Shown: positions 27,058 to 37,361 of the stretch, piece by piece
Layout of the letters: each line of letters opens with the position of its first letter
Position numbering within the stretch: the first letter of the stretch is position 1
Assembly (NCBI GenBank): GCA_947488615.1
Contig: CANKZU010000001.1
Span: forward strand, 463,031-527,030
Direction: 5' to 3'
Source: an uncultured Aurantimonas sp.
GTDB taxonomy: Bacteria > Pseudomonadota > Alphaproteobacteria > Rhizobiales > Rhizobiaceae
Length of the DNA: 64,000 bases
Translations under genes and position numbers: made by a program
Notes under the pieces: model-generated
What the model saw: only the letters and a program-made list of their open reading frames with translations
Databases searched by the model: none
Told to the model about the DNA's origin: nothing

Positions 27058-29523
27058 TCACGCGGCCCCCTGCTTGATGAGATCATTTTGCTTCGACCGC
27101 TCGAAGGTCAACGACGCGATCAATTTCGCGATCGATACCTCTGACGTCTTCGTTTTTGTCAACGCGGCATGCACTCTCGACGCGAGATCGTCGTCGATCT
27201 CGTAGGCCGAGAAGATGACGATCGCCGTGTTGGCCGGGATGTCGCACAACAGACTTGCGCCCGATCCATCCGGAAGAGAGAGGTCGAGAATAACGAGATC
27301 GAAGTGCTCGGCATCGAGTTTCTGTCGGGCTTCCGCGATTGTCCCGGCGCCGGTGATATCGACCCCGTCGCCGAGGCTGGCGGAAATCACCTGCAGAACT
27401 CCCTCGTCGTCTTCCACATGCAGGATTTTCGCGCCGCCCCTCGAATCGTCCGCCGCGACATCTCGGATGACGGACGTCAGGCGATCGGAGTCGATCGGCT
27501 TCGCGAGCCAGTCAACGATGCCGACAGCCTGGCCGTTCAGCGTTTTCCGTGTCTCGTCGGCGACGGCTGAAACGACGATGACCGGCAGATCGGCGCATCG
27601 ATGCATCGATCGCAGTTCATGGTAGAGCGCAATGCCGGACCCATCGCCGAGCTTGATGTCGAGCGTCATCGCCATGTAGTGATTCCTGGCCAGAAAGGCT
27701 CGCGCTGTCGCCACATCCGGCGCGATGTCCGTCGCTAATCCCAGCTCGTCTATCATGTGCGCGATGACGGTCGCGACATCGGGGTCGTCCTCGCAGATGA
27801 GGATGCGCTTTTCTCCGGTCTTCGGGTCCGCTGCCTGGCCGACATCCACTCCAATGTTTTCTGCGCCGCGAGCCTCGGGCAGATCCACATGAAAAATGGT
27901 GCCCACTCCGACCTCGCTGTCGAAGGAAATCTGACCGCCGAGCCGTTCGACGATCGCCTTGACGATACTCAGGCCCAGTCCGGTTCCACCCTGCGCCCGG
28001 GTGTCGGAGGCGTCCGCCTGTTCGAATTTGCCGAAGATTCGATCTCTGAAGGCTTCGGGAATCCCGGCTCCCTCATCCTTGACAGAGACACGAAGATAAT
28101 CCGCCGAACGCGTCAGGCGCACCTCGACATGGCCGTTCTGCGGTGAAAACTTGATGGCGTTGGAGAGCAGATTGGCGATCAATTGGTGGAAGCGGTCCGG
28201 ATCGACGACGGCCACGGCTCCAGGCGCCTCATCTTTTATCTCGATGGAAACGCCGCGCTCGGTGAGATAGTCCCGGCTCGCTTCCACCCCTTCCTCGGTC
28301 AGCGAGCGAAGCTGCGACGGGCGGGGAGCGAACGGCATGTTCCCGGTTTCGATCTTCTCGATGTCGAGAATGTCGTTGATCAACCGGACGAGGCGCTCGC
28401 TGTTCGAATGGGCGATGGCGACGAGTTTTGCGGCCTTGGACGACATTTCGCCGGCCGCCCCGGCGGCGACCAGGCCAAGCGAACCACGAATAGAGGTCAA
28501 GGGTGTGCGCAGCTCGTGACTGACGGTGGAAATGAAATCGTTACGGAGCTGTTCGTTGCGCTTTTCCTCTGAGATGTCGAACAGCGTTCCGTCCCAAACC
28601 AGCGCTCCTGTCTGGTCCCGGCGCGGCTCGGCCGCCGCCCGCATCCACAGGACCCTGCCATCCGGTCGGGTGAACTCGGTCTCGATCGTCCAGGGAGAAC
28701 CGCTTTCCGCCGAGTGCGCGAGCAACACGGCAAGCCGCTGCATGGTCTTCGAAGGCACCATACCGGTCAGCATCTCCGGCTTGGCGAGAGCCTCCTCCGC
28801 CGAGATGCCGATAACGCGCTTCGCGCCACCCGACAGATATCTCAGGCGCGGCGTGTTCCTCGACGTGAGCGCCATTTGAAAGAGGACGCCGGGCGCGTTG
28901 TTGGCCACAGCTCTCAGTTGAGCCTGGCTGTCGAGCAACTCGGAAAGAGCCCAACGCCGCTGCTGATCCCTCAAAAACAGAAACCCGAAGAGAATGACGC
29001 CGAAAAAATTCGTCGGCATGACGTATGACAAGACATTTACGATCAGTTCATCGTTGCGAACCGGCAATACGACAATCACCGAAAAGATCGGGACAGCGGC
29101 CGCGATGACCGCGGCCGTTACGATGCTCGCGAAATTAACCCGCTCTTTGTCGTGATAGTAAAGCCAGAGCCATACCAGACTGCATAAGATCGCGGTGAGG
29201 GTGATACTGGTTATCCCGGCGGAAACTCCCGCCCCGCCATGCCAGGCGCGAATCGCCGACAGTGAAAGTGCGGTGATGAAGGCGCTGACGGGGCCGCCGA
29301 TGATGGCGGATAAGGCGACGACGACATTGCGGGCATCGATGAAAATCCCCGGAGCAGGGCTGACCGGAGACAACATGCTGATGAAGCCGGTCAGGCTAAA
29401 AACGACACCGAACAGAGTGCTTCTGATCCAGAATATTCTATCGAGCTTGCCGCCAATGAAGTTGACGCACAAAACCGCAAGCGTAATGACTGCGGCGCTT
29501 TCGATCATATTCACGACTGGCAT
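27058..29523 (-). CDS. Membrane hybrid histidine kinase, 5TM-LYT-like sensor with two receivers
   Basis: 821 residues. About six hydrophobic segments fill residues 8-185; the stretch GIFIDARNVVVALSAIIGGPVSAFITAL resembles the 5TM-5TMR_LYT sensor of LytS-type kinases. A PAS domain spans about 205-320. HisKA has the phosphoacceptor His336 (VSHELRTPLTS), the ATPase domain holds the N-box NLLSNAIKFS and GGTGLGL, and two receiver domains follow with Asp622 and Asp747. The arrangement kinase-receiver-receiver suggests a phosphorelay ending in the stand-alone receiver downstream. The signal sensed is unknown. Confidence 0.9.
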   Translation of the reverse strand: MPVVNMIESAAVITLAVLCVNFIGGKLDRIFWIRSTLFGVVFSLTGFISMLSPVSPAPGIFIDARNVVVALSAIIGGPVSAFITALSLSAIRAWHGGAGVSAGITSITLTAILCSLVWLWLYYHDKERVNFASIVTAAVIAAAVPIFSVIVVLPVRNDELIVNVLSYVMPTNFFGVILFGFLFLRDQQRRWALSELLDSQAQLRAVANNAPGVLFQMALTSRNTPRLRYLSGGAKRVIGISAEEALAKPEMLTGMVPSKTMQRLAVLLAHSAESGSPWTIETEFTRPDGRVLWMRAAAEPRRDQTGALVWDGTLFDISEEKRNEQLRNDFISTVSHELRTPLTSIRGSLGLVAAGAAGEMSSKAAKLVAIAHSNSERLVRLINDILDIEKIETGNMPFAPRPSQLRSLTEEGVEASRDYLTERGVSIEIKDEAPGAVAVVDPDRFHQLIANLLSNAIKFSPQNGHVEVRLTRSADYLRVSVKDEGAGIPEAFRDRIFGKFEQADASDTRAQGGTGLGLSIVKAIVERLGGQISFDSEVGVGTIFHVDLPEARGAENIGVDVGQAADPKTGEKRILICEDDPDVATVIAHMIDELGLATDIAPDVATARAFLARNHYMAMTLDIKLGDGSGIALYHELRSMHRCADLPVIVVSAVADETRKTLNGQAVGIVDWLAKPIDSDRLTSVIRDVAADDSRGGAKILHVEDDEGVLQVISASLGDGVDITGAGTIAEARQKLDAEHFDLVILDLSLPDGSGASLLCDIPANTAIVIFSAYEIDDDLASRVHAALTKTKTSEVSIAKLIASLTFERSKQNDLIKQGAA

Positions 29524-29826
29524 TATGAAGATCTCACGTAATCAATTGTCGAAGCAGGCGTAAACGCCGTCGGGCTTGCGGGGACCCATCGGTCATTTCG
29601 ACTGCGTCGCCGTTAGGTTGGTATGCTGCTCAGCGTTCCGGAGCATTGGGTAGAGATGATCCGCCCCGTGTAATCGCGCGGGATCAGACAGGTCCATCTC
29701 TGCCACGAACGAATTCACCGACGATCATGCTGCCCCCTTGTAAACACGCTATTACAGATCGGCCGCCGCTCTCTGTCAGGGATTGTCGAACCGGGTGGCG
29801 CGGTAGGCAAATGCCATTGCTGTCGA
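29524..29826. other. Intergenic gap without recognised gene
   Basis: 303 bases between the two hybrid-kinase genes, both on the minus strand. I see no convincing reading frame, hairpin or repeat; it presumably contains the promoter of the 821-residue kinase gene. Confidence 0.5.
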
Positions 29827-32800
29827 TCACCCTCTCGCGCCGCCGTAATGCGCCACTTCCGAACCCACACCACCTTCCGCGATCGTCAGAATCGTGTCCA
29901 CGATTTCATCGTCCGGCGTTCTGGATTTCACCAGGCTGCGCAGTACGCGCGGATCGTTTTTGGAAAGATCGCTGGCCGACAAAATGACAACCGGGACGCC
30001 CTTGCCGGCGAGACGCTCGTGATCGAGCAACCCGAGGCCATCGCCGTCCGGCAGCTCCAGATCGATGATCACGAGGTCGAATTCCTGTTCGTCAAGTCGG
30101 CGCCTTGCACCCGCGCAAGTTGCCGCGTTTATCAGCAGCACGCGGTCCTTCAGCGAGGCGGCCAGCACTTCGCTGAAGTCTTTATTATCCTCGACATGAA
30201 GTGCTTTCGGCAGATTCCGAGTGACGTCTGTCAACGCGCTGTTCTCAATGGCCACAACATCTTCATGCGACCGCGTGTCGAGAGCGGGAAGCTCGATCCA
30301 AAATGTGGAACCCTCGCCCGCTTCACTGTCGAACCCGATGGTTCCGCCCATCTTTTCGATGATCTGCCTCGAGATGTGCAAGCCGAGGCCCGTGCCGCCC
30401 TTCTCGCGCGTCGCCGAACCATCGGCCTGCGAGAATCGGCTGAAAATCCGCGACCGAAATTCCGGCAAGATCCCGGAGCCATGATCGACGACCGAGACGC
30501 GCACGGTCTCGCCGAGGACCTCGATGCGAGCATCGACCGTGCCGGAACGGGGTGAGAATTTGGCGGCGTTTGACAGGAGATTAGACAGGACCTGCTGGAG
30601 TCGCGCCTGATCCACATCGACAAAAAGCTCGGCTTTCGGCCGCTCGAACTCCAGGGAAACATCGAACTGTTCGGCGTAGGCCTCGTTCGCTTCGATCGCC
30701 TGGGCGACCAGGGATCCGAGCTCCTCGGCCTGTGTTTCGATACGCATGCTCCCGTCCGCGATCTTTTCGAGATCGAGAATGTCGTTGATGAGAAAGATCA
30801 GCCGCTCACAGTTCTTGTGCGCGATCGTCAAGAGCCTCAGCACGTTGACGGGAAGATCTTTCGACATCGCGCCGACAACCAGACCGAGAGACCCGCGGAT
30901 CGAGGTCAGCGGCGTTCTCAACTCGTGACTGACGGTGGCGATGAACTCGGTCTTCACCCGGTCCATTTCCTTGCGATCGCTGATGTCCTGGATCTGGGAG
31001 ATGAAATATTCCGGCTTGCCCTCGGCGTCCTTCGGCAGGGAGACGCTCAACTGCCCCCAAACCGAATGGCCATCCTTGTGGATATACCGTTTCTCGAGCT
31101 GATAGGTCTCGATGTCCCCGTTCAGAAGCTGATCGACGAGCACGAGGTCGGCTTCCAGGTCGTCGGGATGGGTGATGGACTGGAAATCCAGCTGCCGGAG
31201 TTCATTTTCGCTATAGCCGAGCAGCTTGCACAGCGCCTCATTGACCCTGAACCATTGTCCATTGAGGTCGACCAGCGCCATCCCCACCGGCGCATGCTCG
31301 ATGGCCGAGCGTAGCTTCTCTTCGCTGGCTCGCATCGCGGCTTCGGCGGACTTCAACTGGGTGATCTCCGTCTGCGTGCCGATCATGCGCAAAGCAGTTC
31401 CATCGGGAGCGCGTTCGATCACGATCGCATCGGACCGTAACCAGATCCATTTGCCCTCCCTATGGCGAATCCGGTACTCGGACTGGGACCGCAGCGCGCG
31501 GCTCTCGATGCAGGCGTTATCGGCGGCCTTTACCGTAGCAATATCGTCGGGGTGGATACGAGACAGCCATTCCTGTTGCGCATCGATGTCTTCTTGGCGA
31601 TCGAATCCGAGCATCGCCTTCCAGGTATCGGAGACGAAGGACGTCCCGCGCGTCAGATCGATATCGAAGACCCCGATAGCGGCACCCGCGAGCGCCAGGT
31701 TCCATCTTTGCTCTGCTTCTTCCAGCGCCTGGGTGACGCGCTGCTGCACGGTGACGTCGCGGATGATGGCCGTGTATCGCAATTCGCCGGCTTCGGTGAA
31801 CCACTCGTTGAGCTGCACATCGAGAAACAGTTCGGAGCCATCTTTCCGCCAGGCCTCTACCAGATTGAGTAGCCGGTCGGTTTCCGGTTCTTGCTCGCCG
31901 CGCTGGTGAAACTGGGCGAGGCTGCTCGCGTCGAAGCCACCGAGCAAACGCGTAATCGGACCGCCGACGACCTCCTCGCCCAAATAGCCGAAGATCAGCT
32001 CGGTGGCGCGATTGACCGAGCGCACCTCGCCGTTTTGGTCCAGCAGGATGATCGCGACAACGGCGGTGTCGACGATGGAGCGGTTCTCATGTTCGCGGGC
32101 TGCGATCTCCCGGGTCTTCGAGGCGACAGTCCGCCGGATCGAGGCTTCGCGACGGAGATAGGAAATCTGCAATGCGCCGAACAGCGCCGACAGAGCGATG
32201 CCGCCGAGAAGGACCAGCAACGGTTCCCCGCGGGTCACGCTCGCCTCGAACGCCGGCGTGCTTTCCCAGACCACGGTCCAGCGTTGCTCCATCGCCGAAA
32301 TGACCTTCGTGATCTTGTAGGCCGCAGGCGCCGCGGAGCTGTCACCGGCTTTACTGGAGAAGATAAGCTGATCTTCGTCCGCGACCTCGCCGTCATAGAC
32401 CGTCAGGTGAAGGTTGCTCCCCTGGTTCGACGTCAATTCGCCGAGAAACCGGTCGCTGATGAAGGGAGCGTATATCCAGCCTCGAAAAGCTTGCCTGCGG
32501 GCCGCCACTGAATCGAGGGTCGCGCCATTGCGATAAAGCGGTCGCAGCAGCAGAAATCCGGCACTTTTGGTCGAATCCTGAACCAGAAAAATCCGCTTGG
32601 TGATCGTCGCCTTCCCAGTATCGCGAGCGGCGAGCGCACCGTTTCGGCGATTCTCCTCGAAGGCGATGTTCAGACCGAGCGCCTTTCTATTTGGCGCGAG
32701 CGGCTCGATGAAGGTGATCGCGAAAACGTCAGGTGACGGCGAATCCGGATGGATAGTGAATTCGGGCACGCCCTCGCGCTGCATACGTGCTTCGAACGAA

Positions 32801-33729
32801 GCGACATCTTCCAGGCCGATCGGCTCGATATAGCCGATCCCGTTGATCCCCGGCAAGGTCCTTTCCATGTCGAGCTCGTCGACATAGGCCCGCCATTCGT
32901 CGAGAGAGACGGTCTCGGATGCCGCGAACAGGCCGGCGCCGCCGTCCAGACTGCGCTTGTAGGATTCCAGCCGATCCCGCAAAGCGTGGGCGCTGTCCTC
33001 CGCCAGCGTTTCAAATGCCGCGTGATTGCGTTCGTGGGTGATTTCGCTCGTCAGCTTCCACGCATAGAAGGTCACCCCCAACGGAACGATCAGGCTCAGC
33101 ATCGCAACCACCGCAATGCCGGCGACCGGACCACCGGACCACCGCACGTTCCATGGGCGCCACGGATTCAGAAGTCCGATCGGCAGGAAAATCAGAACGC
33201 CGAAGATGTCTCCTATCCACCATGTCAGCCAATTGCCGAACAACGCGTCCGATGAAAGAACGCCGCTGACATAAAGCGTCGCCACGCCAACGCTGGCGGC
33301 GACAAGACAGGATAGCGGACCACAGATCGCGGCCAAACGCATGAGGTCTTTAAGACCGGACACTTGCATCGGAATGCCAAAATACCAGCGAACAAGACTA
33401 GCGGCCAGAACTGCCTGCAATGTCGATCCGGCCGCGATAAGCCCCGCGACCGAAAGCGCTTGACTTCCCAGGCCTCCTTGATCGGACGTGCCGGCGAAAA
33501 TTACGCTCAATACGAAGGATCCGAGGAAGACGCCTGGCCAGAGCGCTCTTCCATAGAGCAAGAGTCCCACCGTCGCGATTCCCGATGCCGGCGAGATGAT
33601 CGTTGCGTATGAGTGTGGAACGGCAAGCAGGAGACCAAGCGCCCCGCCGAGGACATACAGCAGCGCCATCAGCGCCACGAGGCCCAGTCTTCGCCTGCTC
33701 GAGCTCGAGATATCGTTTAGCGTGCGCAT
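29827..33729 (-). CDS. Large MASE1-CHASE-PAS hybrid histidine kinase
   Basis: 1300 residues from the ATG at 33729; a TTG at 33750 is an alternative. The N-terminal ~210 residues form a MASE1-type multi-helix membrane sensor (PHSYATIISPASGIATVGLLLYGR). A periplasmic CHASE-like domain covers about 260-470 (INGIGYIEPIGLEDVASFE). Three PAS/PAC units follow (about 560-920). HisKA contains His935 (TVSHELRTPLTS), then the ATPase domain (NLLSNAAKFS, GGTGLGLH) and a C-terminal receiver with Asp1223 (LVIIDLELPDGDG). CHASE domains bind small organic ligands outside the membrane; the ligand here is unknown. Its kinase core closely resembles that of the neighbouring 821-residue kinase, suggesting duplication. 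Confidence 0.9.
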   Translation of the reverse strand: MRTLNDISSSSRRRLGLVALMALLYVLGGALGLLLAVPHSYATIISPASGIATVGLLLYGRALWPGVFLGSFVLSVIFAGTSDQGGLGSQALSVAGLIAAGSTLQAVLAASLVRWYFGIPMQVSGLKDLMRLAAICGPLSCLVAASVGVATLYVSGVLSSDALFGNWLTWWIGDIFGVLIFLPIGLLNPWRPWNVRWSGGPVAGIAVVAMLSLIVPLGVTFYAWKLTSEITHERNHAAFETLAEDSAHALRDRLESYKRSLDGGAGLFAASETVSLDEWRAYVDELDMERTLPGINGIGYIEPIGLEDVASFEARMQREGVPEFTIHPDSPSPDVFAITFIEPLAPNRKALGLNIAFEENRRNGALAARDTGKATITKRIFLVQDSTKSAGFLLLRPLYRNGATLDSVAARRQAFRGWIYAPFISDRFLGELTSNQGSNLHLTVYDGEVADEDQLIFSSKAGDSSAAPAAYKITKVISAMEQRWTVVWESTPAFEASVTRGEPLLVLLGGIALSALFGALQISYLRREASIRRTVASKTREIAAREHENRSIVDTAVVAIILLDQNGEVRSVNRATELIFGYLGEEVVGGPITRLLGGFDASSLAQFHQRGEQEPETDRLLNLVEAWRKDGSELFLDVQLNEWFTEAGELRYTAIIRDVTVQQRVTQALEEAEQRWNLALAGAAIGVFDIDLTRGTSFVSDTWKAMLGFDRQEDIDAQQEWLSRIHPDDIATVKAADNACIESRALRSQSEYRIRHREGKWIWLRSDAIVIERAPDGTALRMIGTQTEITQLKSAEAAMRASEEKLRSAIEHAPVGMALVDLNGQWFRVNEALCKLLGYSENELRQLDFQSITHPDDLEADLVLVDQLLNGDIETYQLEKRYIHKDGHSVWGQLSVSLPKDAEGKPEYFISQIQDISDRKEMDRVKTEFIATVSHELRTPLTSIRGSLGLVVGAMSKDLPVNVLRLLTIAHKNCERLIFLINDILDLEKIADGSMRIETQAEELGSLVAQAIEANEAYAEQFDVSLEFERPKAELFVDVDQARLQQVLSNLLSNAAKFSPRSGTVDARIEVLGETVRVSVVDHGSGILPEFRSRIFSRFSQADGSATREKGGTGLGLHISRQIIEKMGGTIGFDSEAGEGSTFWIELPALDTRSHEDVVAIENSALTDVTRNLPKALHVEDNKDFSEVLAASLKDRVLLINAATCAGARRRLDEQEFDLVIIDLELPDGDGLGLLDHERLAGKGVPVVILSASDLSKNDPRVLRSLVKSRTPDDEIVDTILTIAEGGVGSEVAHYGGARG

Positions 33730-34069
33730 AAGCGGGGTACTCGATTGCAATTGGCGCCGACCGTAACCCTACAATACTTAAAGACTTCTCATCATACCGC
33801 GATGATCCTAGTGATATCGATTTGGGATCGACAGACCGTATGCTTCCGTTACGAATAATATTCCCATTTCACCTTGTGTATTACGTGAATCGTCGCGAAT
33901 TCGCGAGATCGAATCGAGACGCTTTCAGGCGCACGGCCTGATCAGACGTCGACCTGCCGGAGGAATGCTCCCGCCGTCTCCACATGACGGTCGGCCAGTT
34001 GGCATTGTAGGGAGCCGCGCCCCTCTGCTTTCGGTCGGCCGCCATGCGGTGTCCTGCTCGCCATACCGA
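33730..34069. other. Intergenic region upstream of the inositol-type transporter
   Basis: About 340 bases with no recognised gene between the divergent kinase and binding-protein genes. The segment 33780-33900 is AT-rich compared with its surroundings and may contain the kinase promoter. A perfect 14-bp palindrome TCGCGAATTCGCGA lies at 33893-33906; its role is unknown. Confidence 0.45.
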
Positions 34070-34087
34070 TTTGCAACCGGTTGCAAA
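34070..34087. promoter_or_regulatory. LacI-type operator, copy 1
   Basis: Perfect 18-bp palindrome TTTGCAACCGGTTGCAAA, the classic LacI/GalR-family form with a central CG. It begins 100 bases and ends 82 bases before the ATG of the sugar-binding-protein gene at 34170. The identical 18 bases occur again at 41590-41607 before the iol catabolic genes, so both are probably bound by the LacI-family regulator encoded at 37362-38378. Confidence 0.85.
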
Positions 34088-34169
34088 ACTGCCTCGCTTG
34101 TGCTTGTCTTGGATCAGCGATCCGAACCGGTTGGCCGTTTCCGTTCGCGAAAAGGGAGGACCATCATCC

Positions 34170-35123
34170 ATGAAAAAACTCATCTCGAAATTTCTCGGCG
34201 CGACCTTCGCCGCTTCGCTGGCGGCGACCGCCATGGTCGGGACGGCGCAAGCGGAAGGCGAGCGTTTTGTGCTCGTCAGCCATGCGCCGGACAGCGACAG
34301 CTGGTGGAACACCATCAAGAACGCGCTGGCGCTAGCCGGCGAGCAGATGGGCGTCGAAGTCGAGTACCGTAATCCGACCACGGGCGACATCGCCGACATG
34401 GCCCGGATCATCGAACAGGCCACGGCCACGAACCCCGACGGCATCATCACCACGCTGGCTGATGCAGACGTCCTGAAGGGGCCGATCGAGGACGCCGTCG
34501 CCAAGGGCATTCCGGTCATCATCATCAACTCCGGCACACCGGAGCAGGCAGCGGAATTAGGCGCCCTGATGTATGTCGGCCAGCCCGAATACGATGCCGG
34601 CCTTGCTGCAGGCCAACGGGCCAAGCGGGACGGCATCGAGTCGTTCCTTTGCGTGAATCATGTGGTCTCGAACCCGGTCGTGGGCGAACGCTGCCGCGGA
34701 TTCGCCGACGGCCTCGGGGTCGAGCTCGGCGACTCGATGATCGATTCAGGCCAGGACCCCGCCGAGATCAAGAACAAGGTCATGGCCTACCTGTCGACCA
34801 ATCCGGATACCGACGCGATCCTGACCCTGGGGCCGACGTCCGCCGACCCGACCATCGAGGCGGTCAAGGAAAACGGCATGGCCGGCGAGATCTATTTCGG
34901 GACGTTCGACCTCGGCGCCGAGATCGTCAAGGCGATCAAGGACGGCACGATTCAGTGGGGCATCGATCAGCAGCCCTTCCTGCAGGCTTATCTACCGGTG
35001 GTTGTTCTGGCCAACTACAAGCGTTACGGCGTTCTGCCGGGCAATAACATCAATTCCGGCCCGGGCTTCGTCACCAAGGATGCGCTGGAAAAGGTCGAGG
35101 AATTCGCCGGCGAGTACCGGTAG
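34170..35123 (+). CDS. Sugar ABC transporter substrate-binding protein (probable inositol or related polyol)
   Basis: 317 residues from the ATG at 34170 with AAGGGAGGA upstream. A Sec signal peptide (KK start, cleavage after AQA near residue 28) precedes a type I periplasmic sugar-binding protein of the RbsB/Peripla_BP_4 family (VLVSHAPDSDSWWNTIKNAL, PDGIITTLADADVL). Ligand assignment to inositol rests on the linked iol genes and shared operator, not on sequence alone. First gene of the transporter operon, followed by two stem-loops before the permease gene. Confidence 0.87.
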   Translation: MKKLISKFLGATFAASLAATAMVGTAQAEGERFVLVSHAPDSDSWWNTIKNALALAGEQMGVEVEYRNPTTGDIADMARIIEQATATNPDGIITTLADADVLKGPIEDAVAKGIPVIIINSGTPEQAAELGALMYVGQPEYDAGLAAGQRAKRDGIESFLCVNHVVSNPVVGERCRGFADGLGVELGDSMIDSGQDPAEIKNKVMAYLSTNPDTDAILTLGPTSADPTIEAVKENGMAGEIYFGTFDLGAEIVKAIKDGTIQWGIDQQPFLQAYLPVVVLANYKRYGVLPGNNINSGPGFVTKDALEKVEEFAGEYR

Positions 35124-35136
35124 AGCTTAGGCTGGC

Positions 35137-35195
35137 GCGGCTCTCGAGCCGCCTCGCGACGCACCGCATCGCGGCGCTGAAACCGGCGCCGCGAT
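35137..35195 (+). terminator. Two stem-loops after the sugar-binding-protein gene
   Basis: The first, at 35137-35152, is a 7-bp stem (GCGGCTC with GAGCCGC). The second, at 35168-35195, is a perfect 10-bp stem (ATCGCGGCGC with GCGCCGCGAT) around an 8-base loop. No T-run follows, so they are better read as mRNA-stabilising or attenuating hairpins that favour expression of the binding protein over the permease and ATPase. Confidence 0.6.
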
Positions 35196-35277
35196 CTCAC
35201 CAGATCAAAGGAACAATCGGAAGCACGCCATCCGTGCTCCATCGGTTCGGCCGCGTATGCGGCCGGGGGGGAGAAAC

Positions 35278-36414
35278 ATGGCCGACCAGATTTCGCCGCA
35301 AGCACAGGCTGACCCGGAGGTTGATGAGCGGATACGCAAGCGCTCGCCCTTTCGAACGGCCCTCGTCCGGCCGGAGCTCGGCGCGATCTGCGGCACCATC
35401 CTCGTTTTTGCCTTCTTCCTCGGCGTTGCCGGCGATAGCGGCATGTTTGCCCCAGAGGGCATCGTCAACTGGGGCGTCGTCTCGGCCCAGTTCGCCATCA
35501 TCGCCGTCGGCGCCTGCCTGTTGATGATCGCCGGCGAGTTCGATCTCTCGGTCGGCTCGATGATCGGCTTTTCCGGCATCGTCATCGCGCTAGTTTCGGT
35601 GACGGGAGGATATCCGCTCTGGCTCGGTATTCTGGTGGCCTTCGCCTGCGCGATCAGTATCGGCGCGCTGAACGGCTATCTGGTGGTCAAGACCGGCCTG
35701 CCGTCCTTCATCGTCACCCTGGCCTCGCTCTACATCCTGCGCGGCCTGACGATCTTCGCGGCGGTCGTGACCACCCGCAAGACCATCATCGGCGGCGTTC
35801 GGGACGTGACCGAAGGCGATCCGGTCGCCTGGCTGTTCGGCGGCACCTTGTTCAAGGGCCTGTTCGTCTGGCTGGCCGATATCGGAATCGTCGGCAAATT
35901 CGTCGCCGGCAGCCGGGCCGGCCAGCCCGTCGTCGAGGGCCTTCCGATTTTGATCGTCTGGGCGCTCGGCCTGATCCTCTTCGGCCATATCCTGCTAACC
36001 CGCACCAAATTCGGCAACTGGATCTTCGCGTCGGGCGGCGACGCCCAGGCGGCACGCTATGTCGGCGTACCGGTGAACCGGGTGAAGATTCTGATGTTCA
36101 TGTTCTCGGCCTTCTGCGCCACGGTGTTCGCCACCTTGCAGGTGATCGAGTTCGGATCGGCGGCGGCCGACCGTGGCCTGTTGAAGGAGTTCGAGGCGAT
36201 CATCTCGGTGGTCATCGGCGGTGCGCTTCTGACGGGCGGATACGGCTCGGTGGTCGGCGCGGCGCTCGGCGCGCTGATCTTCGGCGTGGTGCAGCAGGGC
36301 CTGTTCTTTGCCGGCGTCGAGAGTTCGCTGTTCCGGGTCTTCCTCGGCGGCATCCTGCTGATCGCCGTGATCCTCAACACCTACATCCGCCGCATGATCA
36401 CGGGGGAGCGCTGA
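35278..36414 (+). CDS. Sugar ABC transporter permease (RbsC-type)
   Basis: 378 residues from the ATG at 35278 preceded by a G-rich ribosome site (GGGGGGGAG). After a polar N-terminal stretch of about 35 residues there are nine to ten hydrophobic segments. Family motifs include [19 protein letters not shown] and [18 protein letters not shown], typical of BPD_transp_2 permeases for ribose, fructose or inositol. Forms the inner-membrane channel with the ATPase encoded two bases downstream. Confidence 0.9.
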   Translation: MADQISPQAQADPEVDERIRKRSPFRTALVRPELGAICGTILVFAFFLGVAGDSGMFAPEGIVNWGVVSAQFAIIAVGACLLMIAGEFDLSVGSMIGFSGIVIALVSVTGGYPLWLGILVAFACAISIGALNGYLVVKTGLPSFIVTLASLYILRGLTIFAAVVTTRKTIIGGVRDVTEGDPVAWLFGGTLFKGLFVWLADIGIVGKFVAGSRAGQPVVEGLPILIVWALGLILFGHILLTRTKFGNWIFASGGDAQAARYVGVPVNRVKILMFMFSAFCATVFATLQVIEFGSAAADRGLLKEFEAIISVVIGGALLTGGYGSVVGAALGALIFGVVQQGLFFAGVESSLFRVFLGGILLIAVILNTYIRRMITGER

Positions 36415-36416
36415 CC

Positions 36417-37196
36417 ATGACGACACCATTGATCGAACTCGTCGATATCGAAAAGCACTTCGGCCCGGTCATCGCGCTGGCCGGCGTGTCGCTGTCGATC
36501 ATGCCGGGCGAATGCCATTGCCTCTTGGGCGACAACGGCGCCGGCAAGTCGACCTTCATCAAGACCATGTCGGGCGTTCACAAACCGTCGGCCGGAAAGA
36601 TCCTTATCGCCGGCAAGGAAGTCCACTTCGTCAGCCCGCGCGACGCCATGGCCGCCGGCATCGCCACCGTCTACCAGGATCTGGCGATGATTCCGCTGAT
36701 GTCGGTCACCCGCAATTTCTGGATGGGTCAGGAGCCTGAAAAGCGCGTCGGCCCGTTCAAATTCCTGGACTTCGACAAGGCGAATGCCATCACCATGCAG
36801 GAGATGGCGAAAATGGGCATCCGGCTGCGCGAGCCGACCCAGGCGGTCGGCACGCTCTCCGGCGGCGAACGCCAGACGGTGGCGATCGCCCGCGCGGTCT
36901 ATTTCGGCGCCGAAGTGCTGATCCTCGACGAGCCGACATCGGCGCTCGGCGTGCGCCAGACCTCCAACGTCCTGGCGACGGTGGACCGGGTCCGCAAGTC
37001 GGGAATCGGCGTCGTGTTCATCACCCACAACGTCCGCCACGCGATGGCGGTCGGCGATCGCTTCACGGTGCTCAATCGCGGCAAGACGCTCGGCACCGCC
37101 AAGCGCGGCGAGATCAAGGCCGAAGAGCTGCAGGACATGATGGCGGGCGGCCAGGAATTGGCCGAACTGGAAGGCACGCTGGGCGGCACGGTATAG
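36417..37196 (+). CDS. Sugar ABC transporter ATPase, single-domain (FrcA-like)
   Basis: 259 residues, one ABC domain: Walker [10 protein letters not shown] near residue 40, signature LSGGERQ, Walker [13 protein letters not shown]. Most RbsA-type sugar ATPases have two fused domains of about 500 residues; this one has a single domain like FrcA-type proteins and would work as a homodimer. It begins two bases after the permease stop, so it is in the same operon. A 165-base gap separates it from the LacI gene. Confidence 0.9.
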   Translation: MTTPLIELVDIEKHFGPVIALAGVSLSIMPGECHCLLGDNGAGKSTFIKTMSGVHKPSAGKILIAGKEVHFVSPRDAMAAGIATVYQDLAMIPLMSVTRNFWMGQEPEKRVGPFKFLDFDKANAITMQEMAKMGIRLREPTQAVGTLSGGERQTVAIARAVYFGAEVLILDEPTSALGVRQTSNVLATVDRVRKSGIGVVFITHNVRHAMAVGDRFTVLNRGKTLGTAKRGEIKAEELQDMMAGGQELAELEGTLGGTV

Positions 37197-37361
37197 GACC
37201 GCGCCCCCCAACCCTGCTTCGGCGGCACGGATGATGGTAACCCGCGCCAGCCTGCCCATATAAAGCCCGTCCACCGGCATTTGCGGGCGTCGGTGCGGCG
37301 GTGTTGAGCCGGTTCCGGCCGGCCGGACAATCCCGCCTGCGACAATGGAAACAACCGCTGG

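Noticed and set aside
33893-33906. 14-bp palindrome TCGCGAATTCGCGA as a regulatory operator
   Set aside because: A single copy with no repeat elsewhere that I could see and no obvious regulator; left only as a note in the intergenic entry.
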